Shown here: piece by piece, positions 49,399 through 60,750 of the stretch
Layout: each line of letters opens with the position of its first letter
How positions within the stretch are numbered: position 1 is the stretch's first letter
Assembly: GCA_029207755.1 (NCBI GenBank)
Contig: JARCOQ010000006.1
Location: 28,912,522-28,976,521, forward strand
DNA: 64,000 nt
Direction: 5' to 3'
Source of the DNA: Chamaea fasciata
Lineage: Eukaryota > Chordata > Aves > Passeriformes > Sylviidae
Translations under genes and position numbers: made by a program
The notes under the pieces: model-generated
Databases searched by the model: none
What the model was told of the DNA's origin: nothing
What the model saw: only the letters and a program-made list of their open reading frames with translations

Positions 49399-52300
49399 AA
49401 ATACATCTGAATCTATGTAAGATCTTTCACAGAGCCTGTCTATATATATGTTGGAGAATAATGTATCCTAGTAGAAATCCTGAATACTGCATATAAACTG
49501 CATCTGCATGACTGAAAACAATTCTGAGAGTTTGGAGACGTATTTTAATGCAGAATATAAGAGTGGACTAAAAAATGACTTAATCCAAAAAAAGGAAAGT
49601 AAATATGATGCATAAGGATAGTGAGAAGTGAATTATTTCATACAGAAAGTAATAAACACACTGAATAAACTGACAGAATTGAAAGCCTGGATTTTGCCAG
49701 AAGATAGATGAATTTCACACACTAAGCAGCAAAGCTTTGAAGTGAATATATCAAAAAATTGGAAAGGGTGACACAGCGGTTAAAAAAAAATATGTTCACT
49801 ACAGAGAAAAGTCTTCAAACCCAAGCTAAAAACAAACAAACAAACAAACAAATAAGTAAATAAATAAATAAATAAACCTGCCTGTAATTCTGGTATTGCT
49901 GGTTTTTGCTGGAATGGAAAGGCCCAGGGAATTTCCTGTTTGAAAATGAGGAATGAACAAAATCTATGTTTTGATCATAGTGTTTGAAATCTGAGTCCTA
50001 AGAAAAAATATCAAATTATGTTCCATATGTTCCAAAAAAGGAAGTAGATGGGATATTTTATTAATTCAAAAAAGACTTCCAATGATATTCAAAAGTCTAT
50101 GAAGGCATTCATTAAGGTATTTAGGAATTTTTCCCAAATATTGACTTTAAGAGAAGAGGACAATCCCATGTTTACAAAGAAGTGCATAAAAATACCTCTA
50201 TAAAGGTTACCACAAATAAGCAAATCAATGAAAACTAAGATTGATCAAGAAACAAAACTATATATAAGAATAAAAAATTTAGCAGGTTACCATGAACACT
50301 GAAAAAAAAAAAAAGAGAATTCTTCAGATTAAATAGAAAAGATTAGAGAAATAAAGCTAAACAGCTACATCTTAAGACTAGCTAGAAACTTCAAATTACA
50401 AAAAGTAAATTATGTCTATGGGCTTCATTTTGATAATGTGGAACCACAATCAGAAGTGGTCAGTCTCATTTAATCCATTCAAGGAAATATTTGAAGTATA
50501 GAGGAGCAAGTTCATCAAAACCTCCCTAATTAGTATCAATAGAATGGTTCTTGGGGCTTATTATATACAATATTAGGCATACCTTATCACTCAGAATACA
50601 CATGTCACTAGCTGGAGTAACTGGTAAAAGACAACACAGTTAGAAAGTTTGGTTTCACATAAATGACAATTCTGTCGTTTAAAGCACCTCCTTTATAAAT
50701 GCTGTAAATTACATTCCAGTTATATTTAGGAGTTATATTTTGAAAAAGTAGCCAATATTTCATGGAAAATAATCAGCAGTGTTGCTAAGAATGGCATGCT
50801 GATACTCAGTGCCAGCTCCAGAAGAGCAAATTGTTGTGACAGCTTGCAGCAACATCAAAAGCCTGCAACCAGCCCCCCACTTCCACATCTAAAAGGAAAC
50901 AGCTGTAGAGAAGGACATGGTGGTGCCAGGTCACTGCAGTGGCAACATCGGAAAATAAAAGAGGGTAGACACCTGACCTAGGACCTGAATGGGGTCCTTC
51001 AAGTTTAGGAAGACTGACAGTGTCACAGAAAGGAAGGACTCTTTTTTTTGTTGTCAGCTTTGCATATTTTTTTTCATTGTAGAAAATTACGGATTTCTCA
51101 TGGAAATTCACTGAAAAAGGTGTGAGGATGCAGGATGGAATCCAGTACTGAGATGTGTGCTAAAACATATGCAAAAACTGTACATAAATGCAAGTGTTAC
51201 AAAGATTAAATGGAAATATAAAGCATATGTTGGGATAAATAGGAAGACTTACTTTAGGGACCTTTTTGAAAAAGTCTAGAGCACCAAATAAATAAATGAG
51301 AGCATAGCATTACTAGCAGGGAGAATAAAAATTAAGGACTTCATCCTAGGACTGCAAAGGAGGGAAATTTGCATGCTTTCTTGCATGGTAATCTTGTGTT
51401 TGCAGAAAATACAGATAAGTTAAAGCAGTCACATGGCACAATGTTTTCTTCTGAATAAGAAAGAAATTAAAGCAATTCACAAATAAAAGAGAAATAATCT
51501 GTCAACAGAGAAATTATGTCCTTTCATCTTGTGTTTCATTAGCAGGTCCCAAACTCCTGCATACTACGGGTGATAACAAAGTGAATCCATACTTTATTAT
51601 CTCAATTCCTTCTGTCTCTCCATTCCTTAGTCCTTTCCTGGTTTTGAAAATAAGTTAGTTGCTCTTCCGTCACAGTTTGTAATTGTATAGTTACACAAAT
51701 ACAATGCTTTTTATGGGTGCATGGTTTTAATGCAGCAATAGAACATAACATCAGTGAAAAATAGAACACTACAATCCTTGTGGTCCTATGTATGGTGTGA
51801 GAAATATATTTGTGTCCTCACTCCCTCTTATAATGTAGAATGAAATCAGAATGAGCCATTACCAGAGGCAAATAATGGGTTTGTAAAAATAAAAGTGGAT
51901 GGATGAATTTTTCTTCATTTTGCAGTGAGTTATATCTACCAGAAGCACAAACATTTGCATTTTTATGAATATAGCCCATAACATTTTATGAAAAATTAGT
52001 TTTGGATTTCACCCATGTCATGATTTGAGCCTTTTAGCAACCTCCAGAGCAATATTTCTATTATGGTATACCTATATGGTACCCGTTTTCCTGGGACGTA
52101 GAAGGAAAAGTAGACAAGAAGGAAGCTAACATGGGAAAAAGAGGCCAATAGTATGCACAAGAAACATTTACCAACTGGCATAAAGTGTGTATTCAAATCA
52201 GTCGCAGCACCTATATTAGAGGTAAGGTTCCAAAAACACATTTCAGACAGAGAAAACTATTGATTCATCATTTCTAGAGCATTACATCATACATTATTTT

Positions 52301-53797
52301 GCTACTTGAAAATCACATGTATCGCCATATTTTTTTAGTTCATTAAATCGATCAATCTGATGCAGTAAAACATCTTAATAAAGACTGAGCTCACATAGTT
52401 TTAAATGGTACAGTAGAAACCCCTTGCTCTTACACAAGGATAAAAACAATTATCTTTTTGAAAAAAATTCTATAAGGACACATAAATTTTCATGCCAACA
52501 CTCCAGTTTCCCACACACTCTAAGACATAGTCACTCTCATGATTTATCTTGTAACACTTTCAAACCCAAAGCTTTGAAAATTCTTCAAATCATCAAAAAG
52601 ATGTAAAGTGGAATTCTAAGATGATGTTTGAACATTGTCATAATTTTTATTCTAGAAAACATGAATGTCAACAAAGGCTGACATCTTGAACTTGCAATAT
52701 GTGCCTGTGATATCTGAATACAAATTCATCCTCAAATTTTATAAGGATGTAAAAAAACCCCTAGATTTTGCATGAGAGGACTACTTTTTCCTCTTTTATG
52801 AATTGCTTTTCTCTATTACATTTTCTTTTAGGAACCTAGCTTACCCATAGAGGAATTTCTCATTTAGGTTCCATTTGGTATTTATTGAAATAATTTGATC
52901 ATTGTCATTAACTTCCATGGAAATAAAATTAGGTGAATTTAATTCATTTTCAAAGAACTGCACACTCGTGTTTACAAAATCATCTGCCTAAATAGATTGT
53001 AAAATCTATTACAAAATGCAATTTGTTTTCAAAATACATTTAAGCCTTTGGAGAAGCAATTTTAAACACTGGCTTATGCAGCATTTGTGATATCAGATAA
53101 GTCCTGTATCAGAAAGTGGAGTGTCAGGAGGGAACAAGACATCAGAGGACTGGTACCTTTCTACCGCACACTTTATTCTTAGTATAGATACCATACAAGT
53201 AACATGTTGCATCCTGAAGTTTAAGACCCCAGTCTTTAGCTGGTAAGCTATGGGTACATGAGTATTAGAGTTGCATCTACTAATAATTTTTCTTGCATAT
53301 TTCTTAAACACTATTACATAGATATCCCAAAATGACAATAATACTGAGTGCATGCTTCATAGCTTACAAAGAACATTTCTTCCGGTTTTTAGAACTCATA
53401 GAGAAAAAAATACTTGTCTTAATACCAATTTTTTTTGTGTTTCATGAATCAGATAAAGCACAAATACAGAAAGGCCAGATTTGTCTCATTCTCCAACATG
53501 AAGTTACTTCAGGGATGAATTGAGTCCACTAACTACCTGCAACACAGATTTATTAGTCCTACTGTGATTATTTTTAATTTGCTTTTCTACAGAATTAGCT
53601 AGTGACTTGTTTAGTGTGGCTGCTGAGCTGTTTCCACAAATATTTTGGATCCAAATCTCAAACTGAAACAGACAGATAAATGATCCTTTGTTAAATGTGT
53701 AACCCACTGAAGTCTTTGTTGAGTCTTTTAACTAACAATATACCATAAAATAACATGATATTTTTCTATTAAAATCTAGCCAGTCTTTCTTTGATAG
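49399..53797. other. AT-rich DNA, no gene recognised
   Basis: Low-copy DNA. A strong acceptor ends at 51082, followed by a 22-codon frame and stop, with a possible AAAAAG|GTGTGA donor after 37 nt; too short to call. Confidence 0.5.
49828..49876. repeat. Compound (AAAC)n(AAAT)n microsatellite
   Basis: Six AAAC units pass into AAAT units, with one AAGT interruption. Confidence 0.95.
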
Positions 53798-54215
53798 TGT
53801 ACTGGGTTTGTATGAAAAGGTTTTGGTAGCAGGGGGACTACACAGCTGGTTTCTGTGAGAAGCTTCCAGAAGCTTCCTGTACATCCAGTGCAGCCAATGC
53901 CAGTTTTCTCTGAGATAAACCTACTGCTGGCCAAGGCAAGTCCAACAGTGAAGGTGGTAGCACCTCTGGGATAATGTAATTAAGAAAAAAGAAATTATTC
54001 TACAATAGCATTAGCAGTCAGAGAGAGGAGTGAGAATATGTGCTAGCCACAGCTTTGCAGCACCTGAATCAGTGAAGAAAGAAGGGAAGAGAGTGCTCCA
54101 AGTGCTGGAGATGAGATCCCCCTGCAGTCCACAGCACAGACCATGGTGAGGCAGCTGTGCCCTTGCAGCCCATGGAGGACCAGGGGGATGCATAGACCCA
54201 CCTGCAGTCCATGGA

Positions 54216-54486
54216 GGACCCCATGCTGGAGCAGGTGGATGCCCAAAGAAAGCTGGGACCATGTGGGAAGCCAGTAATACAGCAGGTTCTGGACAGGACC
54301 TGTGGAGAGAGGAGTACATGCAGGACTTGTGACCCTGAAGGGGACCCACACTGGAGCACTCAAATTCTGAAGGACTGCACCCCATGGAAGGGACCCACAC
54401 TGAAGAACTGCAGCCCATGGAATGGACTCACATTGGAGAACTTCATGGAGGACTTTCTCTGTGGGAGGACCCCATGCTGGAGCAGG
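54216..54486. repeat. Decayed tandem modules inside LTR
   Basis: Five related copies of a roughly 20-bp motif (ggaccccatgctggagcagg at 54216 and 54467; shorter or mutated forms at 54342, 54391 and 54424) separated by spacers of uneven length containing 'cagyccatgg' repeats. Confidence 0.7.
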
Positions 54487-54703
54487 AGAAGTGTGAGGAC
54501 TCCTCACACTGAGAGGGAAGAAGGAGCAGAATCGACGCTATAAACTGACCACAACCCCATGCCCCACCCTTATGTGCTGCTGAAAGGGGGAAGAGGTAGA
54601 GAATTCAAGAGAGAAAATGAGCCTGTGAAGAAGGGAGGAGTGGGAGCAAGATGTTCAAAGATTTAGGTTTTATTTCTAATCACGCTACTCTGATTTGATT
54701 GGT

Positions 54704-54709
54704 AATAAA
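54704..54709 (+). promoter_or_regulatory. LTR polyadenylation signal
   Basis: AATAAA in 'ggtaataaattcag', about 175 bp before the end of the 53798-54883 LTR. Confidence 0.6.
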
Positions 54710-54888
54710 TTCAGTTAATTTCCCCAAGTCAATTCTGTGCTTTCCATGACAGTAACTGGTGAGGGATCCTTATCTGAATTGACAAGCCCTTCATTCTATT
54801 TTCTCTCCCTGTCCAGCTGAGGAGGCAAGCGACTAAGCAACTATGGTGGGAATCTGGCATTCAGCCAGGGTTAAACCACCACAGATAC

Positions 54889-55302
54889 AGTGAAATATAA
54901 CTGTGATAAATGAATTTTCATGATACAAATAGGGAGGAAATTATATTGAAAAATGAAGATAATGGTCTCTGCAGATAAAAGGCAAACAACAAAATATAAA
55001 ACAAATGGAAAAGGCAGCTTAATTTCTCACCAATGCAACAACTTTTCCCAGCTGTCTCCTGGGTTTTTTGTTGTTTTTCTTTTTAACGAGATTCTTTCTG
55101 TGGGGTATTTCTGGTTGACATACACTGCACTTGAATTCTAAAAAGAAATCTTAGCCAAACAAATACAAACAAGAAAACAAAGTCACAATCTGTATCGTGA
55201 ATTAATTCTCTAGTTGCTCAATTTGAAGGTATGTCTTCCCATTTATTGAAAAAAACATGATTCCCAGTTATCCCAGTTTCCCAGCTTCACAGATTTCTAA
55301 AA
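54889..55302. other. AT-rich spacer
   Basis: About 400 bp between an LTR and a CR1 fragment; nothing recognised. Confidence 0.5.
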
Positions 55303-55550
55303 GATCATAAAATCATAGGCTGGCTTTGAAGGAACCTTAAAAAGCATCTAGTTCCATGGACAGGGACACATTCCTCTAGACCAACTTACACTAAGCCCCA
55401 TCCAGCCTGGCCTTGAACAACTCCAGGGATCAGGAGTCTTTGGACACTCTGTTCTATTGTCTCACCTGTCTTAAATATAACAGCTAATCTAAATCTACCC
55501 TCCTTCAGATTAAAACCACTCCCCCTTGTACTATCACCACATGCCCTTCT
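55303..55550 (-). mobile_element. CR1 LINE, 3' end fragment (reverse)
   Basis: On the plus strand 'gatcataaaatcataggctggc', 'gcatctagttccatggacagggacac', 'ccccatccagcctggccttgaacaactccaggga', 'gtctcacctgtcttaaatataac', and 'cactcccccttgtactatcaccacatgcccttct' are successive blocks of the reverse-complemented CR1 3' region. It starts at the 3' terminus and is truncated after about 250 bp. A 66-codon minus-strand frame within it is a coding shadow without function. Confidence 0.9.
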
Positions 55551-57138
55551 GGATCCTTCTGAAACCTTTTCTTGATCAAGCATCAAAAGATGCTATATAT
55601 CAACTTACATGCTGCTGTAATCTTTCTTTTGTTGGCTTTTAACCTTTTATAATGAATTAAAAACTGCATTGCAATAATCTGTCTGGACGATAGTGTTGGG
55701 ATGCGATTTTCAAGCTGAGTTAAAAGTGCTCTAAGTAAGCTCTCCTATTTAACATACACGTAAAAACAACAACTTTATTTTATTAAAGCATTCAGAAAAA
55801 AACACAACATGAAAAAGCATGTTACTTGCAGGGATAAAAAAATTAGTCAGAGGAAACATTGCCCTTTTGTGGTATTACAAAGAGAATTACTGCCAAAAGG
55901 TCTTTTTGAGATTTTGTTGGAGCAAAAAGTGACATCATGTAAAAAGTTCCTATGGGTCATAACCTTCTTAAACCATAGCCTTCTTAAACCTTCTTAAACT
56001 TACTGAAAACAGGGGAGAGTAAAATGAATAAATAAAGCATATATACTAGTTCATTAGTGACTTTCCTTTAGTAAAAGAATGCATAAATTTAGATATTATA
56101 TAAGTTTAGTGTTAAAAACTTCATTGTCCAAAGAAGAAGTCACCTTTGAGCATAAAGAACCCTAATGCTACACAACCAATAAAATGAAACAGGAATACTA
56201 AGAAGCATTTTGAATACTTTTGCATGTACTGTCTCCAGGGGAAAAAAAAATAGTATTCAAAAAGAATAACAATGTTCAAAGAAGATCAGAGAGGAAAATA
56301 ATGTTTATTACTTTATTCTTTTTTACTCATTCTGTCTCACTTCTGTTGTTGCTTTTTTTTTTCAATTTTATATGGTGTAAATTACTGATACATGTGTCAT
56401 TTTATGACCTACATGTAATGCAAAGGATTGAACCAGGTGGTTAGAACTGAATTAAAATATGTGTTATCTATGGCCTGAAAATCAGCAACAGGATTAAATA
56501 TACATGTGTTTTCTATTATAGTTGTTAGAAATATGTATATGTATTTCCTCATAATAACAGTTTGTTCTTCCACTTCATTAACTAGTACCAGCAGTGGTAG
56601 TTCCATGTAATTGATACTGTTGTCTGCTTGATCTGGAGTAAAATCAATCATTAGCATAACTAGTTTGAGTGTTTTTTATGTCTCTATTTTATGGTACATT
56701 CTGCAAGCTCTACCATAAGAATTACAGAAACTGAAATGAAAGGGTTTGGAATTCCTCACCACACTGCAGAGACGGAATGGTCACAGACGTGACTTGTTCT
56801 GTCAAATGCAGAGCAAAAGAGTTAAGAAATATTTTAAATGGCTTGAACTTAAAAATTTTTTGAAAAGTGAATGAATTGATGATGGTGTGGTTCCTTTCCG
56901 CTATTGTTTCCAGGGGTCCATGAATGCTTGTACGTTCTTGAATATTCCACACAAGGGAAAAAAAGATCCTGTTTTTAGGAAAGGTGGAGCAAAGTTTTTT
57001 TTTTTGGTTCATTACATTATGCACCTATTGTCAATATTTTGCAGAAAAGACAAAAAATCTAGAAGCTTTTAAGTACATTACACTGAAAAAGGGCTTAACA
57101 GTGATACAAGAGTTAAAAAAAAAAAAAAGAAAACAAAA

Positions 57139-57170
<32 letters not shown>

Positions 57171-58667
57171 AAAAAAAAAAAACAAGGACATTGAAAAGAA
57201 AAAGACTGACAAACTTCCAGTAGAACTCACTGAACCAGAACAGAACATACTCTAAAATCAAAAAACAAATAAGGTTTTTTTAGTGTGGAGATATTTTGTT
57301 TCTCTTTACTGCAGTTTCTGTGAAATTAAATGAAAGGTTTTTAAATTTATATAGTCCAAAAATGCAGAGATACAACAGCCTCAGATGCAGGTACAAGTTC
57401 TGTGCATTTTTGGAAAGGGAATGTAAGACTAGCGCTAATCTGATTTTCCAGTTTTTTAATGCCTGCTATGACAGAAGCCTTTATAAACTAAATCAAAATT
57501 TAACCCACCCCTAGAAGCACTTTAAAATTAAACTTGTTTCAGAAATCCCACAGAGCCCTGGGGCAGGTGGATCTGGGGAGGACATAATGTCTAAACATGT
57601 TGCTCTGAGGAAAAAACATGATTCCTAGAGAACCAAGCTGTTAGGAAAAAACTCCATTTATGAAGAGCCTAAAATTCTTCATAACACTGTAAAGCTCAAC
57701 AAGACATAGCCTGGAAGCTGTCATTCTGCTATTTGGATACCATGCATCCATTTGGAGAGTGGGACAGTTATGGAGCACATGAAAATGCTCACAGTATGAG
57801 CATCTGTAACAGAAATGATGGATAGCACAGGTCTTTGCCACAGGATCTGAACATTTCAGTTGCTGTGGACCATTAGTACAAGCGCAGCCCAGGATGCTCT
57901 GTCACTCACTAAAGTTGTGGTGCGTGGAAAAGACTCATGCTCAGCTCAGCCTTCTGCCTCAGGCACTTCCTCTAAGGGCACTGGGAAACAAAAATACAGG
58001 GAAGAAAAGAATATTCTGGGTTTTGGTTACCTTGCAATTCTCTTGAGCATGTTTGCATAATATAGTTCCCATAGTACAATAACCCCCTAGCCTGTTTTAG
58101 CTGTCTACCTACAATAGAGGATCAATAGCAGGATTAGAAATGTCCTTGTTACAATTTTATTCCCTCTCCATGCCATTTTCCTCAGCACTGTACTTCTTTT
58201 TCTCTTCTGTACAAGACAATAAAAGAATGGAATAACTTTCCCGTTATCCAGCTATTCAGATGAAAATAAGAGGTTAATAATGTAAGAATGATCCAATGTC
58301 CATTTGGAAAGTCAATCAAAGTGAATTTTGATCAATTCTCAAAGGCTTACAAATGAGCTGAAAAAAACATTACATAAATCCTGATTCACAGCCCCTTTCA
58401 GTAATATGGACAGGCATTAAGTATACATTACAAGAATTTCAAGGGAAATTCTAGTTCTAAACAGTCATCAAATGAAATGTCCAAAGGTACCTAAGTATCT
58501 GATTCTCACTGGTACTTATCTGCATAGTCATGAGCCTAAGTACCGTAAAAAGAATCTATCCTTTGATCATCATCAAGTGCGTAAGGAAACCCTCAGAAGC
58601 ATGTAAATAGCTGGCAGATATTCATTCAGAGGTGAAGACATAGGAGGCATCAGATAAAACAAAAAAA
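55551..58667. other. AT-rich DNA, no gene recognised
   Basis: Unique DNA with a short triplicated 'ccttcttaaac' near 55964-56000 and the A-rich tract listed separately. No domain-like frame. Confidence 0.5.
57115..57182. repeat. Interrupted poly(A) tract
   Basis: A run of A bases broken by single G and C bases, containing an uninterrupted A29 stretch. It forms false polyLys/polyPhe frames. Confidence 0.95.
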
Positions 58668-59505
58668 ATCACAGAATCAGCTAGGGTGGAAAAGACTTTT
58701 GACATCATTGTGTCCAACCTATGACCCTGTCAACCAGACCATGACGCTAAGGTCAATTAGACCAGGACTGGGCCCAACACTCATCCCCATGGAACACCAC
58801 TGGAGACCATCTGCCAGCTGGATGCAGTACCATTGATCACCTCTCTCTGGGCTCAGCCACCCAGGCAATACCTTACCCAGTGAAGGGTATGCCCGTCCAA
58901 GCCTTGGGCTGCCAGCTTTTCTGGTAGTATGCTGTGGGAGACAGTGTCAAATGCTTTACTGACATCCAGGTGGAAAACATCCACAGGTGGGTCTCCTGAT
59001 CATAAAAGGAGTTCAGGTTGGTCAGGGAAGACTTGCTCCTCCTAAATCCATGCTGGGTGAGCCTGATTCCCTGGCTGTCATGTAGGTGCTGTGTGATCAT
59101 CTTCAAGATGATCTGTTCCATAATATTGCTGGGCACTGAGGTCAGGCTGACAGGTCTGTGATTCCCTAGATCCTCATTCTGGCCCTTCTTATGGATGAGT
59201 GTCACACTGGACAGCTTCCAGTCATCTGGGACCTCCCCAGAGAGCCAGGACTGATTATAAATGATGGAGAGCATCTTGGCGAGCTCTTTTGCCAGCTCCA
59301 TCATCCTTCTAGGATGGATCCTAGTTGTCCGTCTAGTCTCTTGGACTTGTGAGCATCTAGGTGGCTCAGCAGATCACTAACTGCTTCCTCCTAGATTACA
59401 GGGGGCCTATTCTGCTCCCTGTACCTATCTACCAGCTTAGGAGGCCAGTTGTCCTGAAAACGATTTGGCTTATTGTTGTAAACTGAGGGTTTGCATAAGT
59501 AGTTA
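58668..59505 (-). mobile_element. CR1 LINE with internal deletion joining RT core to 3' end
   Basis: Read on the minus strand, the element runs from a region upstream of the RT domain (about 59505) through the RT fingers and palm coding sequence to the block encoding SSGVP..VLGPVL (about 58815-58760). It then jumps at about 58757 directly to the last 90 bp of the CR1 3' untranslated region ('cagggtcataggttggacacaat', 'cttttccaccctagctgattctgtga'). Roughly the second half of ORF2, including the palm motif with the catalytic Asp pair, and most of the 3' UTR are missing. The 3' tip is retained. Confidence 0.88.
58873..59304 (-). pseudogene. CR1 ORF2 reverse-transcriptase fragment
   Basis: This 143-codon frame opens with MELAKELAKMLSIIYNQ and continues SWLSGEVPDDWK, VTLIHKKG, NHRPVSLTSVPSNIMEQII, then GIRLTQHGFRRSKSSLTNL, the N-terminal part (motifs 0-2) of a CR1 reverse transcriptase, which in a working element copies its own RNA at the target site. 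After SFYDQ the frame is lost by a short deletion; palm motif A (LDVSKAFDTVSH, plus strand 58941-58972) survives in another frame with its catalytic Asp. Motif C is absent because of the downstream deletion. The frame ends at 58873 in out-of-frame sequence. It cannot encode an active enzyme. Confidence 0.9.
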
Positions 59506-60107
59506 AAAAAACCATGTCACTTCATAAATAATCTACACTTTTTAGATCCACAGAAATCTACAGAAAACAATGGCTCATATGAGAAGTTATATAACATGTA
59601 TTTCTCCCTCTCCCACAAAGTATTTGGTCTTATTTGGGCATAGACCCCAAATCATAATATATTGTAGCATTTATATTCCACTTATATTTAGCATTTATGT
59701 TCTTTCACTTACACTAAAGACGAAGAAGAAGAAAATAGAAAATCTTGTTTCTTGATTCCATTAATTTTTTGCAGTAAATTTAGGCCACTGCAGTGAGCAT
59801 TTCTTTAATCCTTCAAGGGAGAAATTTTTTTCCTTTACGTATCCTGCTCCTTTATGTTATATTTTTGAGACGTTTATCTCATTCTGCTTTACCACAGCAG
59901 AAATATTATTTCTTCTCAAAAGATAGGACATTGTTCTTCCCAAAATTTCAATAGCTTACTTTCTGCCCAGAATTCAGCTAATTTTGTTTAAACTCCATTT
60001 TTTCTGAAAGATGCAAGTGTATCAGTTTTCCAGATATCATTTGAATATGACATGTAATTTCCTGCATATTCCTTAAATTTAGAGAAATTAAATTCTCTTT
60101 GCCAACA
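59506..60107. other. AT-rich spacer
   Basis: About 600 bp of T-rich DNA between a CR1 copy and an LTR; nothing recognised. Confidence 0.5.
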
Positions 60108-60660
60108 TGCTGGTTTGGGCTGGAATAGAGTTTATTTTTTTTCCCCAGTGGCTGGTGTTGTGTTCAAAGAGGTGTTAATATTATAGAGATAGTTTTGTTA
60201 CTGTTGAACGGGCCTTACACAGAGCCAAGACCTTTTCTGGTTTTGGTACTATCACACTGGCAAGGAAGTTGGGGTTTCATGGGAGACTGGAAGGAGACGC
60301 AGCTGGGACAGGTGACCCCAACTGACCAAAGGGATATTCCTGACCATATGGCATCATGCCAGCGTACAAACTGGGGGAAAGAAGGAGAAAGGTAGGGGCA
60401 TTTGATTTCCCAAGTCACCATTGCTCATGATGGGGCTCTCTTGGAGATGGCTGAACAGCTGCCTGCCCATGGAAAGCAATGAATTAATTTCTTGTTTCCT
60501 TTGCTTTTGTGTGGCTTTTGCCTTCCCTACTAAACTGTCTTTATCTCAGTTCATGGGTTTTCTACCTCTTTCCCTTCTGGTTCCCTCTGGGATCCAGCTG
60601 GTGGGGGAGTGAGTGATGGCTGTGTGTGGCTTGGTTGCTGGCTGGGATTAAACCAGTCTA
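60108..60660 (+). mobile_element. Solitary ERV LTR, avian family
   Basis: The stretch from 'tgctggtttgggctggaatagag' to 'ggctgggattaaaccagtcta' follows an LTR family common in birds: 'gttttgttactgttgaacgg', 'cttacacagagccaagaccttttctg', 'tgaccccaactgaccaaagggatattcc', 'gcgtacaaactggggg' (a mutated TATA region near 60362), 'cttggagatggctgaacagctgcctgcccatgg', 'ctaaactgtctttatctca' (a mutated polyadenylation signal near 60530) and a terminal 'gctgg..ttaaacca'. Both ends are mutated from TG...CA form and no target duplication is clear, implying an older insertion than those at 3053 and 32100. No internal retroviral region follows. Two 63-66 codon frames inside are accidental. Confidence 0.82.
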
Positions 60661-60710
60661 AAAAAATTCAATATCATTCAAGGAAAACAAAACTAAAGTC
60701 AGTGTGCTAG

Positions 60711-60748
<38 letters not shown>
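60711..60748. repeat. A38 homopolymer
   Basis: Thirty-eight consecutive A bases, about 50 bp beyond an LTR end. No obvious source element precedes it. Confidence 0.95.

Positions 60749-60750
<2 letters not shown>

Larger units (their letters stand above)
53798..54883 (+). mobile_element. Solitary ERV LTR, about 1.1 kb, class III (ERVL)-like
   Basis: The block begins TGTACTGGGTTTG and ends ACCACCACA, with TG...CA termini. Flanking pentamers gatag (53793-53797) and gatac (54884-54888) agree at four of five positions, consistent with a mutated 5-bp target duplication as made by ERVL-type integrases. The text ('ggttttggtagcaggggg', 'tggccaaggcaagtccaa', 'cagagagaggagtgagaatatgtg') resembles a long LTR family I know as widespread in birds; the database name is uncertain. 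An AATAAA lies at 54704-54709 near the 3' side. The middle is GC-rich with decayed tandem modules of the form ggaccc(c)ayrctggagcagg at 54216, 54342, 54391, 54424 and 54467, which create long but meaningless open frames on both strands. No internal retroviral genes are present. Confidence 0.82.

Noticed and set aside
54011..54543. Overlapping 96-154 codon frames
   Set aside because: All lie inside the repeat-rich centre of an LTR; frames follow from GC-rich tandem motifs.
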